Source: DASZVB01 sp036272055
Lineage (GTDB): Bacteria; Myxococcota_A; Polyangia; Polyangiales; Polyangiaceae
Length of the DNA: 64,000 bases
Direction of reading: 5' to 3'
NCBI GenBank assembly: GCA_036272055.1
Contig: DATAZL010000044.1
Span: forward strand, 1 to 64,000
The translations under genes and the position numbers were made by a program. Positions 8,505 to 19,776 of this stretch are shown here, piece after piece (position 1 is the stretch's first letter; the number at the start of each line of letters is the position of its first letter). The notes under the pieces were generated by a model, which saw nothing but the letters and a program-made list of their open reading frames with translations, was not told the DNA's origin and made no database searches.

Positions 8505-8553
8505 CCGCGTCACGGTCGCCCGCCTGGCCAGGCTGAGGTATTAGCCACCCTCC

Positions 8554-11718
<3,165 letters not shown>

Positions 11719-11721
11719 GCC

Positions 11722-11982
11722 GTGCGGGTCTTCTCTCTCGCACTCGGCGCGACGCTCGTCGCGCAGGCGCCGCTCCAGTGCTCGCGCGAGCCGGAACCGG
11801 AGCTACGCCGCTACGAGACGCCTCCGGAGGCGCTCTACGATCTCGCCACGCGCTTCAAGGCGCGCGGCGAGCAGCGCGCGTATCGCGACACTCTCTCGTA
11901 CCTGGTCGAGCGCTTTCCGAGTAGCCGCTTCGCCGTTCGTGCAAAAGACGAGCTCGCGCCGGACGCCGGAGCGGCCCCGTGA
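11722..11982 (+). CDS. Small lipoprotein with a single TPR-like helix pair
   Basis: The 86-aa product starts at GTG 11722, three bases after the ileS stop. It has a short signal with Cys at residue 20 (VAQAPLQC), a likely though atypical lipobox. The remainder, PEALYDLATRFKARGEQ through YLVERFPSSRFAVRAKDEL, resembles one repeat of the BamD/YbgF-type TPR fold (Y-L-x-x-FP-x-S-x-x-A-x-x-A). It overlaps the next start by four bases (GTGA). The role is unknown; it may be a periplasmic envelope accessory protein. Confidence 0.6.
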   Translation: MRVFSLALGATLVAQAPLQCSREPEPELRRYETPPEALYDLATRFKARGEQRAYRDTLSYLVERFPSSRFAVRAKDELAPDAGAAP

Positions 11983-12611
11983 AGGCGGAGCCCGTGATTC
12001 ATCCGCGGCTCATCGTGGTGACGGACACGACGGTGGCGCCGCTCGGTGTCCTCGAAGAGCGCGTGGAGCGCCTGCTCTCGCTTGCGCGACCGGGAACGGT
12101 GCTCGTTCAGCTCCGGGATCTCGAGCTCCCTTACGACGCGCGCCGTTCGCTCGGGGAGCGACTCGTCGCGCTCTGTCATCGCCATCAGGCGTGGTTCTCG
12201 GTGAACGACCGGCTGGATCTCGCCGTCGCGCTCGGCGCTGACGGGGTTCACCTCGGGGAGCGCTCGGTGTCGCCGCTCGACGTGCGCGGGGTGCTGCCGC
12301 GCGCCTTCGTCTCGCACGCCGCTCACGACGTCGGTGCCGTTCACGACTCGGCGTCGAACGCCGCGCTCCTGTCGCCGATCTTCGTCGCGCGAAAAGGCCG
12401 TCCCGCCCTCGGCGTCGCAGCCCTCCGCGCCGCGCGCACGCTCCTCGACGCGAAGCGCTCTCCGATGGCGCTCTACGCCCTCGGAGGCATCGATGCGTCG
12501 AAGGCTGCAGCGTGTATCGACGCGGGCGCCAGCGGCGTCGCCGTCATCGGCGCAGCCCTCGACGGGCGCGACCCTGCGCCCCTCGTTCACGCGCTGCGCA
12601 TAGCGCGGTAA
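11979..12611 (+). CDS. thiE: Thiamine-phosphate synthase
   Basis: ThiE joins the pyrimidine diphosphate and the thiazole phosphate to make thiamine monophosphate. The 210-aa TIM-barrel protein shows VLVQLRD (substrate and diphosphate site), FSVNDRLDLAVALGADGVHLGE (the VNDR and DGVHLG signatures), LLSPIF and ALGGIDASKAAACIDAGASGVAVIGA (the C-terminal phosphate-binding loop). The length is typical. It starts at GTG 11979, overlapping the preceding stop. thiG lies 2.5 kb away on the other strand, so thiamine genes are clustered here but not in one operon. Confidence 0.92.
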   Translation: MKAEPVIHPRLIVVTDTTVAPLGVLEERVERLLSLARPGTVLVQLRDLELPYDARRSLGERLVALCHRHQAWFSVNDRLDLAVALGADGVHLGERSVSPLDVRGVLPRAFVSHAAHDVGAVHDSASNAALLSPIFVARKGRPALGVAALRAARTLLDAKRSPMALYALGGIDASKAAACIDAGASGVAVIGAALDGRDPAPLVHALRIAR

Positions 12612-12614
12612 GGG

Positions 12615-12634
12615 CGCTCCGTTCCGCCGGAGCG
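12615..12634 (+). terminator. Hairpin downstream of thiE
   Basis: CGCTCCG at 12615-12621 pairs with CGGAGCG at 12628-12634 around a 6-base loop, followed by ATTTTC. It lies 4 bp after the thiE stop and before the convergent VanZ gene. It reads as a factor-independent terminator with a short T-run. Confidence 0.55.
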
Positions 12635-12677
12635 ATTTTCGCGCCCGGAAGCCGTACCGCGCGTTACGTATCGCGCG

Positions 12678-13055
12678 CTACGTCTCGCGCATTCGACGGG
12701 TCAGCAGCGTCGAGAGCGCGAGCAACGCGATCCCGACGCCGATGGCCCCCACGGTGTCGGCGACCCAGTCGAGCAACTCGGAACTGCGCCAGGGGAGCAA
12801 GAGCTGCCAGAATTCGAGGAGCGCTCCGAGAGCAGACGCCGTGCCGACCGCGGCGGCGATCCGCGACGGGGAGCCGAGACGCGGGGCGAGATAGTGGAGC
12901 GCGAGCAGCGCGGGGAGCACCATGAAGCCGAAGGCAATGGCGTGCGCGGTCTTGTCGGACATGCCGTCGGGCGGCGACGAGTCCTTCAGGGAGCCGGCGA
13001 CGAAGATGTACAGGGCGTAGGCGACGAGGGGCCCGACGTACTTCACGAGCTTCAT
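12678..13055 (-). CDS. VanZ-family membrane protein
   Basis: The 125-aa product starts at ATG 13055 and has four hydrophobic segments: VGPLVAYALYIFVAG, IAFGFMVLPALLAL, IAAAVGTASALGALLEF and WVADTVGAIGVGIALLAL. The pattern DKTAHAIAFGFM, then ALLEFWQLLLPWRSSELLDWVADTVGA, matches the VanZ-like family (PF04892), with its conserved H, E-x-x-Q and D-x-x-x-N/D positions. The biochemical role of most VanZ relatives is unknown. It is too generic to imply glycopeptide resistance. It lies convergent to thiE and 46 bp downstream of the MFS transporter gene. Confidence 0.85.
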   Translation of the reverse strand: MKLVKYVGPLVAYALYIFVAGSLKDSSPPDGMSDKTAHAIAFGFMVLPALLALHYLAPRLGSPSRIAAAVGTASALGALLEFWQLLLPWRSSELLDWVADTVGAIGVGIALLALSTLLTRRMRET

Positions 13056-13101
13056 GCGACGGGACCTGAACGCGCGAGGGCCGGAGTTATTTCCACGAAC
13101 C

Positions 13102-14322
13102 TCAAAGTCGTGAGGTTTCTTCGAGAGTACGGTTCTTGGTTTCGGGGAGCATGAGGTACACGAGCGCGAGCGACGCGAGAGTGCCGACCGCGGTTAGACG
13201 TACCACCGGGCCCCACCCCGCCTTCTCCGCGGCCCATCCGACGACGAGCGGCGAGAGCACGTACCCGATTCGTCCTATGACGTTGTTCGCCCAGGCGTAG
13301 CCCTCGGCGCGGATCTCGGTCGGGAAGAGCTCCGTCGTGAGGGCGTTCAGGACCGGCAAGAAGGCGCTCGCGGCGAAGACGCCGAGGACGAGGGAGGCGG
13401 TGAGCGCCGCGCGGCCGTGGAACGTGTAGCACCCGACGGTCCCGAGGGCGCCGGAGAGGAACACCAGCGCCGCGGTGGGCTTTCTCCCGAGCAGATCGAG
13501 GAGCTTCGGCACCGAGAAGACCAGGGGGAGCGCCACCGCGGCGGCCACGGTGATGGCGGCCCCGACGTCGCCGTCGGTGAAGCCGCGCTCGTTCACTGCG
13601 AAGTCCTTCCAGAACGTGACGGTGCTCTGCGAGCCGATGTACGCGGCGAACCAGATCGCGCCGAGCTGGAAGACGCGACGGCGATGCGCCGTCCGGAAGA
13701 CGTACAGGAACGATCGCGACTCGGCAGCGGGCCCGGTCTCGACGAAGCGACGTGTCTCGGAGATCCCTCGCCGGGCGTACGCGAGCAGGAGCAGCGGCAC
13801 GATGCCGACGAAGTAGACCGAGCGCCACCCGAACGACGTCTTGAGCAACAGCGGCGCGAGCCCCGCGCACACGATCGACCCGAGGCTCGAGCAAGCTCCG
13901 ACCAGTCCGATGGACAGACCGCGCCGATCTTCCGGAAACTCTTCCGCGGCGATGACCATGCTCGTCGCGTACTCGGCGATGAGGAAGATCCGCCCCAGCA
14001 TCTGGAGCGACGCGAACGTCCAGGGCCCCGGCGCGAGCCCGCTCAGGAACGTCATCGACGTGTAGCCGGCGATGGTGACGGTGAGGACGCGCTTTCGCCC
14101 CCAGCGATCGGCGCCGCGCACGAGAAAGTACGCCACCATGGTGCCGGCGTTGATGAGCGCGATCATCTGCCCCGCCGTCTGGCGATCGATGTTCATCGCC
14201 GTCCGCAGGTTCGGGAGGATCTGCGTCAGCGCGATGAAGTCGTAGCCCTCGAAGAAGGCCGCGACGCTGAGCAGCGCGAGCAGACGGCGCTGGTACGCCG
14301 GGAGCGGAGCTCTCGCGGTCAT
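13102..14322 (-). CDS. MFS transporter (metabolite:H+ symporter type)
   Basis: The 406-aa protein has 12 predicted membrane segments. FFEGYDFIALTQILPNL in the first helix resembles sugar and aromatic-acid porters, and the loop 2-3 signature is GADRWGRKRVLTVT. A second half-repeat motif occurs at DLLGRKPTAALVF. The mid-protein YARRGISETRRFVE cytoplasmic loop is usual for the family. The substrate cannot be read from the sequence. It is probably in the inner membrane and independent of its neighbours: thiG lies upstream in the same direction with a 30-bp gap, so co-transcription is possible and a thiamine-related substrate is conceivable but unproven. Confidence 0.88.
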   Translation of the reverse strand: MTARAPLPAYQRRLLALLSVAAFFEGYDFIALTQILPNLRTAMNIDRQTAGQMIALINAGTMVAYFLVRGADRWGRKRVLTVTIAGYTSMTFLSGLAPGPWTFASLQMLGRIFLIAEYATSMVIAAEEFPEDRRGLSIGLVGACSSLGSIVCAGLAPLLLKTSFGWRSVYFVGIVPLLLLAYARRGISETRRFVETGPAAESRSFLYVFRTAHRRRVFQLGAIWFAAYIGSQSTVTFWKDFAVNERGFTDGDVGAAITVAAAVALPLVFSVPKLLDLLGRKPTAALVFLSGALGTVGCYTFHGRAALTASLVLGVFAASAFLPVLNALTTELFPTEIRAEGYAWANNVIGRIGYVLSPLVVGWAAEKAGWGPVVRLTAVGTLASLALVYLMLPETKNRTLEETSRL

Positions 14323-14352
14323 CGAGGAAGACGACGAATGGCGGCGTGAACG

Positions 14353-15126
14353 CTAGATCAAGCCGGATTCGGGGCTCGACGCGCTCGCGTGGAGCCGTCG
14401 CGGCATGCGACCGGCGAGGAACGCCTTGCGACCGGCGAGGACGCCGTCCCGCATTGCCTCCGCCATGAGGACCGGATCCTTCGCGTGCGCGATGGCGGTG
14501 TTCATCAGCACGCCGTGACATCCGAGCTCCATCGCGACGGCCGCGTCGCTCGCGGTGCCGACGCCGGCGTCGACGATCACCGGGACCTTCGCCTGCTCCA
14601 GGATGATCCGCAGATTGTACGGGTTCTTGATGCCGAGCCCGGAGCCGATCGGCGCGGCGAGCGGCATGACCGCCGCGCACCCGAGCTCCTCGAGCTTGCG
14701 ACAGACGATGGGGTCGTCCATGCAATAGGGCAGCACCGTGAAGCCCTCCTTGACGAGGATCTTCGCCGCCTCGAGGGTCTGCTCGTTGTCGGGGTAGAGC
14801 GTGCGCTGATCGCCGATCACCTCGAGCTTCACGATGTCGGCGATGCCGAGCTCACGGGCGAGCCGGAGGGTGCGCACGGCTTCTTCCGCCGTGTAACAGC
14901 CCGCGGTGTTCGGCAGGATCTTGTACCGGCCGGAGGTGAGCAGCTCCATCATCGAGCCGTTCCCGCGGTCCTTCAGATCGACGCGACGGACGGCGACGGT
15001 GACGACCTCGGCGCCCGACGCCTCGAGCGCGCGCCGCGTCTCGGCGACGTCCTTGTACTTGCCGGTCCCCACGAAGAGACGCGACTGGAAGGAATGCGAG
15101 CCGATCCGCAGGGCGTCGTCGGTCAT
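14353..15126 (-). CDS. thiG: Thiazole synthase
   Basis: ThiG builds the thiazole phosphate of thiamine from deoxyxylulose phosphate, dehydroglycine and ThiS thiocarboxylate. The 257-aa TIM barrel has SRLFVGTGKY at the N-terminus, the Schiff-base Lys in DIVKLEVIGD, PLAAPIGSGLGI and VPVIVDAGVGTASDAAVAMELG, all hallmark motifs, and ends with HASASSPESGLI. Start ATG 15126. No ThiS sulfur-carrier gene (C-terminal GG, about 66 aa) is found next to it, so ThiS must be encoded elsewhere. thiE lies 2.5 kb away on the other strand. Confidence 0.96.
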   Translation of the reverse strand: MTDDALRIGSHSFQSRLFVGTGKYKDVAETRRALEASGAEVVTVAVRRVDLKDRGNGSMMELLTSGRYKILPNTAGCYTAEEAVRTLRLARELGIADIVKLEVIGDQRTLYPDNEQTLEAAKILVKEGFTVLPYCMDDPIVCRKLEELGCAAVMPLAAPIGSGLGIKNPYNLRIILEQAKVPVIVDAGVGTASDAAVAMELGCHGVLMNTAIAHAKDPVLMAEAMRDGVLAGRKAFLAGRMPRRLHASASSPESGLI

Positions 15127-15141
15127 CGACGTCGGATACCT

Positions 15142-16029
15142 CTACGGCCGTGCGCGGGCAAGGCGAGCCGGCGTGGGCCCGTCCGGTGCGGCGGGCGCGT
15201 CCTTCCAGCGGCGATGCATCCAGAGCCATTGCTCGGGCTGCTCGCGGACGAACGCCTCGAGGAGACGGGTCACCTCGGTCATCGCCTCGACGGCCCAGGT
15301 GCGCTCCGGACAGCGCGGCGGCCGGAGCACGGCCACGATATCGACGGTGTGCGTCCCGTCGGCGAGACGGCGTGGAAACGCGACCGCGAGCGGCGCGCGG
15401 GCGCGCTGCGCGCACAGGGCCGGCGCGAGATCGACCCACGCCGGCGCGCCGAGGAACGTCACCAGCGCGGCGCCCCGACGGCGCTCGGGCGCCTGGTCGA
15501 CGAGCATCGCGACGAGCTCGCCGCGGCCGAGCGCCCGCGAGACGTCGCGCGCGGCAGTGCCGGCCTCCGCGAGCCGGAGCCCGCGGCGTGCGCGGAGCCG
15601 CTGCCACACGCCGTCGAGGACGCCGACGCTGAGGCGCTTGGTGACGACGGTCAGCGGCGTCCGGGCCGCGACGGCGCACGCGACGAGGTCCCAGCTCCCG
15701 GTGTGCGCGGTCGCGATGACCGCGCCGTTCGGCTCGGCGGCGAGCGCGTCGATCCCCGCCCACGGAAACGCCGGCGAGCAGCGCTTTTCAGGCGCCGTGA
15801 ACGCCATGCCGAGAAGCTCGACGAGCCCGCGGCCGAGCGAGGCGTACATCGCACGAGCGGTCCGCGACGGTTCGGCGACGCTCGCGCGCGCCATCGCAGC
15901 CTCGACGTGAGCACGACGCACGCGGAGCACGTCGCCCACGAAGACGGCGAGCGCCCGCGCGACGGCCCGAGAGACGCCCCCGCTCCCGTCCCTCACCGTG
16001 ACGAGCGCGGTCTCAGCCGAAGCCGGCAC
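15142..16029 (-). CDS. LpxL/HtrB-like lysophospholipid or lipid A acyltransferase
   Basis: The 295-aa protein belongs to the lipid A biosynthesis acyltransferase family. The catalytic H-x4-D box is HTGSWD near residue 107. It is followed by TPLTVVTKRLSVGVLDG, then ELVAMLVDQAPERRRGAALVTFLG (acceptor pocket) and EQWLWMHRRWK at the C-terminus, which matches the family's W-x-W-x-H-R-R-W-K ending. The N-terminal hydrophobic stretch AVARALAVFVGDVL could be the membrane anchor. It probably transfers an acyl chain to lipid A or another glycolipid at the inner membrane. It overlaps the upstream small gene by 17 bp, suggesting coupling. Confidence 0.85.
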   Translation of the reverse strand: MPASAETALVTVRDGSGGVSRAVARALAVFVGDVLRVRRAHVEAAMARASVAEPSRTARAMYASLGRGLVELLGMAFTAPEKRCSPAFPWAGIDALAAEPNGAVIATAHTGSWDLVACAVAARTPLTVVTKRLSVGVLDGVWQRLRARRGLRLAEAGTAARDVSRALGRGELVAMLVDQAPERRRGAALVTFLGAPAWVDLAPALCAQRARAPLAVAFPRRLADGTHTVDIVAVLRPPRCPERTWAVEAMTEVTRLLEAFVREQPEQWLWMHRRWKDAPAAPDGPTPARLARARP

Positions 16030-16291
16030 GTCGGCCGCCAGTGGCCTGAGGCTCCACGGCGCCGGCGAACACGTCCTCGAGGGCGAGCACGTACTCTTCC
16101 CCGCGGACGGTGCGCGCCGAGATGTGCGGCCCGTCGACCTTCAGCGCCTCGATGCGACTGACGGTGAGGCTCGACCCGCCGGACGCGACGTACAGCGTCA
16201 CGTGGCGAGCTTCCTGAGTCGCCCACCAGCCTTTGTCGTCCTTGCGGGCCTCGGCGGCCTTGATGATGGCGGTCAGATGGTCGAGGGTCAT
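16013..16291 (-). CDS. Small conserved-looking protein of unknown function
   Basis: The 92-aa product starts at ATG 16291. It contains KGWWATQEARHVTLYVASGGSSLTVSRIEALKVDGPHISARTVRGEEYVLALEDVFAG, a mixed alpha/beta pattern with no signal or membrane segment, and a Gly/Arg-rich tail. I do not recognise the family. Coding reality is supported by the frame-consistent GC-rich third positions and by the short 17-bp overlap with the acyltransferase downstream, typical of an operon. The divergent gene is the MlaF-like ATPase. Confidence 0.55.
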   Translation of the reverse strand: MTLDHLTAIIKAAEARKDDKGWWATQEARHVTLYVASGGSSLTVSRIEALKVDGPHISARTVRGEEYVLALEDVFAGAVEPQATGGRRAGFG

Positions 16292-16351
16292 TGCCCCTCA
16301 GGTTTCCCTCGCCGGGGCGTTCGGGTCAAGGCCGGTGTAGGCTGACTCGCG

Positions 16352-17224
16352 TTGAGCGCCGCGGAAAAAGGGCCCAAACCCCAGTTCGCCGAAGACGATC
16401 ACATCGTCGTCGACCACATGACGAAGCGGTTCGCCGACTTCGTCGCGCTCGAGGACCTGTGCATGACCGTGAAGCGAAAGCAGATCGCGGTCGTCATCGG
16501 CGGCTCCGGCGCGGGCAAGACGACGCTCCTCCGGCTCCTCATCGGGCTCGAGAAGCCGACGACCGGCTCGATCTACATCGACGGCGTCGACATCGCGCCG
16601 CTCGGCGATCGCGCGATGAACGAGGTGCGGCGCAAGTTCGGAATGGTCTTCCAGTACGCGGCACTCCTCGACTCGCTCAACGTGCTCGACAACGTCGCGT
16701 TTCCGCTCCGCGAGCACACCAAGCTGAAGGACAAGGAGATCCGCGAGAAGGTCTCCGAGAAGCTCGGCATCTTGAAGCTCGAGGGGACGGAGAAGAAGTT
16801 CCCGAGCCAGCTCTCGGGCGGCATGCGAAAGCGCGTCGCGCTCGCGCGCGCGCTGATGCTCGAGCCGCAGATCATCGTCTACGACGAGCCGACGAGCGGC
16901 CTCGATCCGCTCTCGAGCCGCCTCGTCGACGAGCTCATCGAGGAGACGCGCGATCGCTTCGGCGTTACCAGCGTCGTCATCTCCCACGACATGACGAGCG
17001 CGCTGAAGATCGCGGACCACATCTTCCTGGTCGCCAAGGGCAAGCTCGTCGGGCACGGCTCGCCCCAGGAGCTCGTCCAGGGCGACATCGGCCTTGCCCA
17101 CCAGTTCCTCGACGCGAGCGGCATCGCTGCCGACCGATTACTCTCCGAGCGGCACAGTTCGGACGCGAAGAAGGACGACGACAAGACGAACGCGAAGCAG
17201 GACTCGGCGCAGCAGAGGCGCTGA
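16352..17224 (+). CDS. mlaF: ABC transporter ATPase, MlaF-like
   Basis: The 290-aa ATPase has Walker A GGSGAGKTT, Q-loop FGMVFQYAALLDSLNVLDNV, signature LSGGMRKRVALARAL, Walker B IIVYDEPTSGLDP and switch His in VVISHDM. The QYAALLDSL and SGGMRKR wording is that of MlaF, the phospholipid-transport ATPase that works with MlaE and MlaD. An upstream in-frame stop at 16343 leaves TTG 16352 as the best start, and the first beta strand (HIVVDHMTKRF) excludes later ones. The C-terminal tail is charged (DAKKDDDKTNAKQD). MlaE, MlaD and MlaC partners are not adjacent, so this is an orphan ATPase gene within the window. Confidence 0.85.
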   Translation: MSAAEKGPKPQFAEDDHIVVDHMTKRFADFVALEDLCMTVKRKQIAVVIGGSGAGKTTLLRLLIGLEKPTTGSIYIDGVDIAPLGDRAMNEVRRKFGMVFQYAALLDSLNVLDNVAFPLREHTKLKDKEIREKVSEKLGILKLEGTEKKFPSQLSGGMRKRVALARALMLEPQIIVYDEPTSGLDPLSSRLVDELIEETRDRFGVTSVVISHDMTSALKIADHIFLVAKGKLVGHGSPQELVQGDIGLAHQFLDASGIAADRLLSERHSSDAKKDDDKTNAKQDSAQQRR

Positions 17225-17241
17225 GCCCCGCCGGGCTCAGC
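17220..17241. terminator. Bidirectional terminator overlapping two convergent stop codons
   Basis: GCTGAGCCC (17220-17228) and GGGCTCAGC (17233-17241) form a perfect 9-bp stem with a CGCC loop. The stem holds both the TGA of the ABC ATPase (17222-17224) and the TCA complement of the UDP-xylose synthase stop (17237-17239). One symmetric hairpin therefore appears to end both transcripts. Confidence 0.7.
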
Positions 17242-18175
17242 CCGTGACGCGTCGACGGAAGTACTCGATCGTGCTCTCGAGCCCCTTGTCGAGGGGGATC
17301 GTCGGCTTCCAGCCGAGGAGCTCGTTCGCCCGCGTGATGTCGGGGCGGCGGCGGCCCGGATCGTCGACGGGCAGCGGCTGATACTCGATCTTGCTCTTCG
17401 ACCCCGTCATCTTGATGACCTTGTCGGCGAGCTCTTTCACTGTGAACTCGCCGGGATTCCCGATGTTCACCGGCGCGGTGACATCCGACGCCATGAGCGC
17501 GAGGAAGCCGTTGACCAGATCGTCGACGTAGCAGAACGAACGCGTTTGCTCACCCTTGCCGTACACCGAGATCGGACGATCTTGCAGCGCCTGCACGATG
17601 AAGTTCGACACGACGCGGCCGTCGTTCTCGTGCATGCGGGGGCCGTAGGTGTTGAAAATGCGCACGATGCGGACGTCGGTCGCGTACTGCGTCTGGTACG
17701 AGACGGCGAGCGTCTCCGCGCAGCGCTTTCCCTCGTCGTAGCAGGCGCGCGGGCCGATCGGATTCACGTTGCCCCAGTACGACTCGACCTGCGGGTGCAC
17801 CTGCGGATCGCCGTACACCTCGCTCGTCGACGCGATCATCACCCGCGCCTTCACCTCGCGCGCGAGCTCGAGGATGTTCAGAGTGCCCTCGACGGTCGTG
17901 CGAACGGTGCGAACCGGGTTCCGTTGATAGTGAATGGGCGAGGCCGGACAGGCGAGATGGTAGATCTCGTCCACCTCCATGGTCGTGCGGTCGCACACGT
18001 CGTGGCGCACGAACTCGAAGGCGTGCTTGTCGAGGAGATGATCGATGTTCTCGCGCGAACCGGTGAAGAGGTTGTCGAGGCAAACGACCTCGTTGCCCTC
18101 GGCGATGAGCCGGTCACAGAGGTGGGAGCCGAGGAATCCGGCGCCGCCGGTGACGAGTACGCGTTTCCTTCTCAT
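17237..18175 (-). CDS. uxs: UDP-glucuronate decarboxylase (UDP-xylose synthase)
   Basis: The 312-aa extended short-chain dehydrogenase converts UDP-glucuronate to UDP-xylose. It has the NAD site VTGGAGFLGSHLCD, then CLDNLFTGSRENI, YHLACPASPIHYQ (typical of UXS), the TSEVYGDP active-site Ser/Thr, YDEGKRCAE (catalytic YxxxK), RIFNTYGPRM and ARRPDIT-like (RRRPDIT) near the C-terminus. All match UXS rather than RmlB or GalE. Start ATG 18175, with no membrane anchor. It begins the polysaccharide region and lies just downstream of a polysaccharide deacetylase on the same strand. Confidence 0.93.
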   Translation of the reverse strand: MRRKRVLVTGGAGFLGSHLCDRLIAEGNEVVCLDNLFTGSRENIDHLLDKHAFEFVRHDVCDRTTMEVDEIYHLACPASPIHYQRNPVRTVRTTVEGTLNILELAREVKARVMIASTSEVYGDPQVHPQVESYWGNVNPIGPRACYDEGKRCAETLAVSYQTQYATDVRIVRIFNTYGPRMHENDGRVVSNFIVQALQDRPISVYGKGEQTRSFCYVDDLVNGFLALMASDVTAPVNIGNPGEFTVKELADKVIKMTGSKSKIEYQPLPVDDPGRRRPDITRANELLGWKPTIPLDKGLESTIEYFRRRVTG

Positions 18176-18202
18176 GACGATCTCTCTTCGACGGGTGAGT
18201 GC

Positions 18203-19123
18203 CTAGTTCGCGAAGGTCTTCGCGGCCTCGGCCAGTGAAACGAACGAGTATCCGGCGCTCTTCAGGGTCGAGACGACGGCGGAGAGCGCTTCGAGCTTTC
18301 TGTCGTGGGGTACGTCGACGTCGGGCTGATGGCCCTTCAACGCGCCGAGGCCGTCGCCGTCGTCGAGCACGTCGATGCCGTGAAGCTCCAGGTTCACGAG
18401 CGGCTCGCCGACGACGAGGCGCGTGAGCAGCCGCGCCTTCGACGGACCCGCGAGCGTCAGCGTGGTGCCGATGAACGGAAGCCGCGGGCCGTGCGTGACC
18501 TGGACCGGGAGCTCGAGCACGCCGTTTCCGCGCTTCCAGTACGGACGGCCCGTGCGATAGGGCCGCGTCGGTGCGCGAAGGACCGAAGGGACGTCGAGAA
18601 CGGAGCGCGACGTGCGCCCCATGAGCCGCATGACGGCGAGCCGCGCAGCCTTCGCGAGGTAATACGGCGGACACGGGAAGACGGAGGAGTCGTACGCGAC
18701 GCCGACCTCTTGCAGCACCTCGTACAGCTCGTCGTTCACGGTGTAGCCGGGGGCGCGAAAGCCGGTGGGCGAGCGACCCGTCGCGCCGCGTATCGCGTCC
18801 GCGCCTTCGACGACCTGACGCCGCATCTCGTCGCGGGGCAGCCGCGTCAGATCGTACCGGTGATCGAGGCTGTGATTCGCGAGCTCGTGCCCCGCGTCGG
18901 CCATCGCTCGAAGACGGCGCGCGGCCTCCGGTCGTGCGAGGTCGGCGCCGATCGTGAACAGCGTGAGCGGCGCGCCGGATGCGCGACTGAACGCGCCGAG
19001 TCGCTCGAGCGCCACGTCGTACACGGCATGCGCCGCGGGTGCTCCGGGGTCCGGGAGGCCGTGGATGCCGAAGTAATTCGGTATCTCGTCGAGATCGACG
19101 GAGACGGCGCAGAGCCGCGTCAC
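18203..19123 (-). CDS. Polysaccharide deacetylase (NodB fold)
   Basis: The 306-aa protein shows VSVDLDEIPNYFG with the catalytic and metal Asp pair, GHELANHSLDHRYDLTRL with the H-x4-H metal ligands, GFRAPGYTVND (the RAPGY motif) and LELHGIDVLDD near the C-terminus in place of the usual LxLH. It probably removes N- or O-acetyl groups from a glycan or its lipid-linked precursor. No signal peptide is present, so a cytoplasmic site is likely. It starts at GTG 19123, overlapping the stop of the upstream barrel-like gene (GTGA). The gap to uxs is 27 bp. Confidence 0.88.
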   Translation of the reverse strand: MTRLCAVSVDLDEIPNYFGIHGLPDPGAPAAHAVYDVALERLGAFSRASGAPLTLFTIGADLARPEAARRLRAMADAGHELANHSLDHRYDLTRLPRDEMRRQVVEGADAIRGATGRSPTGFRAPGYTVNDELYEVLQEVGVAYDSSVFPCPPYYLAKAARLAVMRLMGRTSRSVLDVPSVLRAPTRPYRTGRPYWKRGNGVLELPVQVTHGPRLPFIGTTLTLAGPSKARLLTRLVVGEPLVNLELHGIDVLDDGDGLGALKGHQPDVDVPHDRKLEALSAVVSTLKSAGYSFVSLAEAAKTFAN

Positions 19124-19704
19124 CAGTCGAACCCCGCGAAGAGCGTTCCGCCGAGGATCAGCGAGCTACGCATCGGCCCCTGCGTGTCCTTGCCGCAGTT
19201 CTGGTGCAAGAACCCGTCCCCGCCCGCGAACGCCGGTAAGACAAATATCGCCGTGCCCGGATTGCCGGGATCTCCACGCTCGAGGGGCCATCGCCATCCG
19301 ACGCCGAGGGTCCCGAGGAGGAGCGGCTCGACGCACGGATTGAAGAGAAGCTGCGGCTGCGCCTCGAGCCGGACGATGAGACCGGACTCCTCGAGATCCC
19401 CGGGCATCCACGTGATGCCGCCGCGCGCCTGGAGGGTGAAGAACCCGACGCCAGCCCCGAAGTACGGAAACAAGCTGTCGTGTCGATTGCCGTACGTGAA
19501 CCCGATGACCGAGATCTCGCTGCGGCTGCCGCGAGGACCGAAGTAGAGCGCGGCGGGCTGTAGGTCGATGGTCGCGCGCTCCTCGGCATGGAGCGGTGCC
19601 GGAACGCAGAGCGACGCGACGGCGGTGACCAGCGCAGCCACGAGCGGCCCCCGGAGCGCGCATTTTCCTGACTGCGACACGGGGCGCACCGGGCGAAAAC
19701 GCAC
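19120..19704 (-). CDS. Exported beta-rich protein, possibly outer-membrane barrel
   Basis: The 194-aa product has an N-terminal signal (LVAALVTAVASLCVPAPLHAEE) and then alternating hydrophobic strands: IDLQPAALYFGPRG, ISVIGFTYGN, YFGAGVGFFTLQARGGITWM, LIVRLEAQPQLLF and LLLGTLGVGWRWPL. It ends in ILGGTLFAGFDW with a C-terminal aromatic residue, as in many outer-membrane barrels. I do not recognise a family. It starts at GTG 19704 and is coupled to the deacetylase gene. A role in the envelope step of polysaccharide handling is possible but not shown. Confidence 0.55.
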   Translation of the reverse strand: MRFRPVRPVSQSGKCALRGPLVAALVTAVASLCVPAPLHAEERATIDLQPAALYFGPRGSRSEISVIGFTYGNRHDSLFPYFGAGVGFFTLQARGGITWMPGDLEESGLIVRLEAQPQLLFNPCVEPLLLGTLGVGWRWPLERGDPGNPGTAIFVLPAFAGGDGFLHQNCGKDTQGPMRSSLILGGTLFAGFDW

Positions 19705-19763
19705 GCCAGCTCATAATGCAGCGCATAATCCGGAGCAACGTCCATTCGGAACCGCGGACGATC

Positions 19764-19771
19764 TATAGAAT
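19764..19771 (+). promoter_or_regulatory. Possible -10 element TATAGAAT before the acyltransferase gene
   Basis: TATAGAAT ends five bases before ATG 19777 in a 72-bp divergent gap. No clear -35 box is seen. If used, transcription would begin at or next to ATG 19777, so translation would either be leaderless or start at the downstream ATG 19804. Confidence 0.25.
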
Positions 19772-19776
19772 CGCCC

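Noticed and set aside
8523..8534. GCCTGGCCAGGC perfect palindrome 19 bp before ileS, considered as operator or T-box part
   Set aside because: It has no loop and no T-box features. A 12-bp palindrome is likely by chance in such GC-rich DNA.
14353..15141. A thiS gene beside thiG
   Set aside because: No short frame with a C-terminal Gly-Gly and ThiS-like sequence is found on either side.
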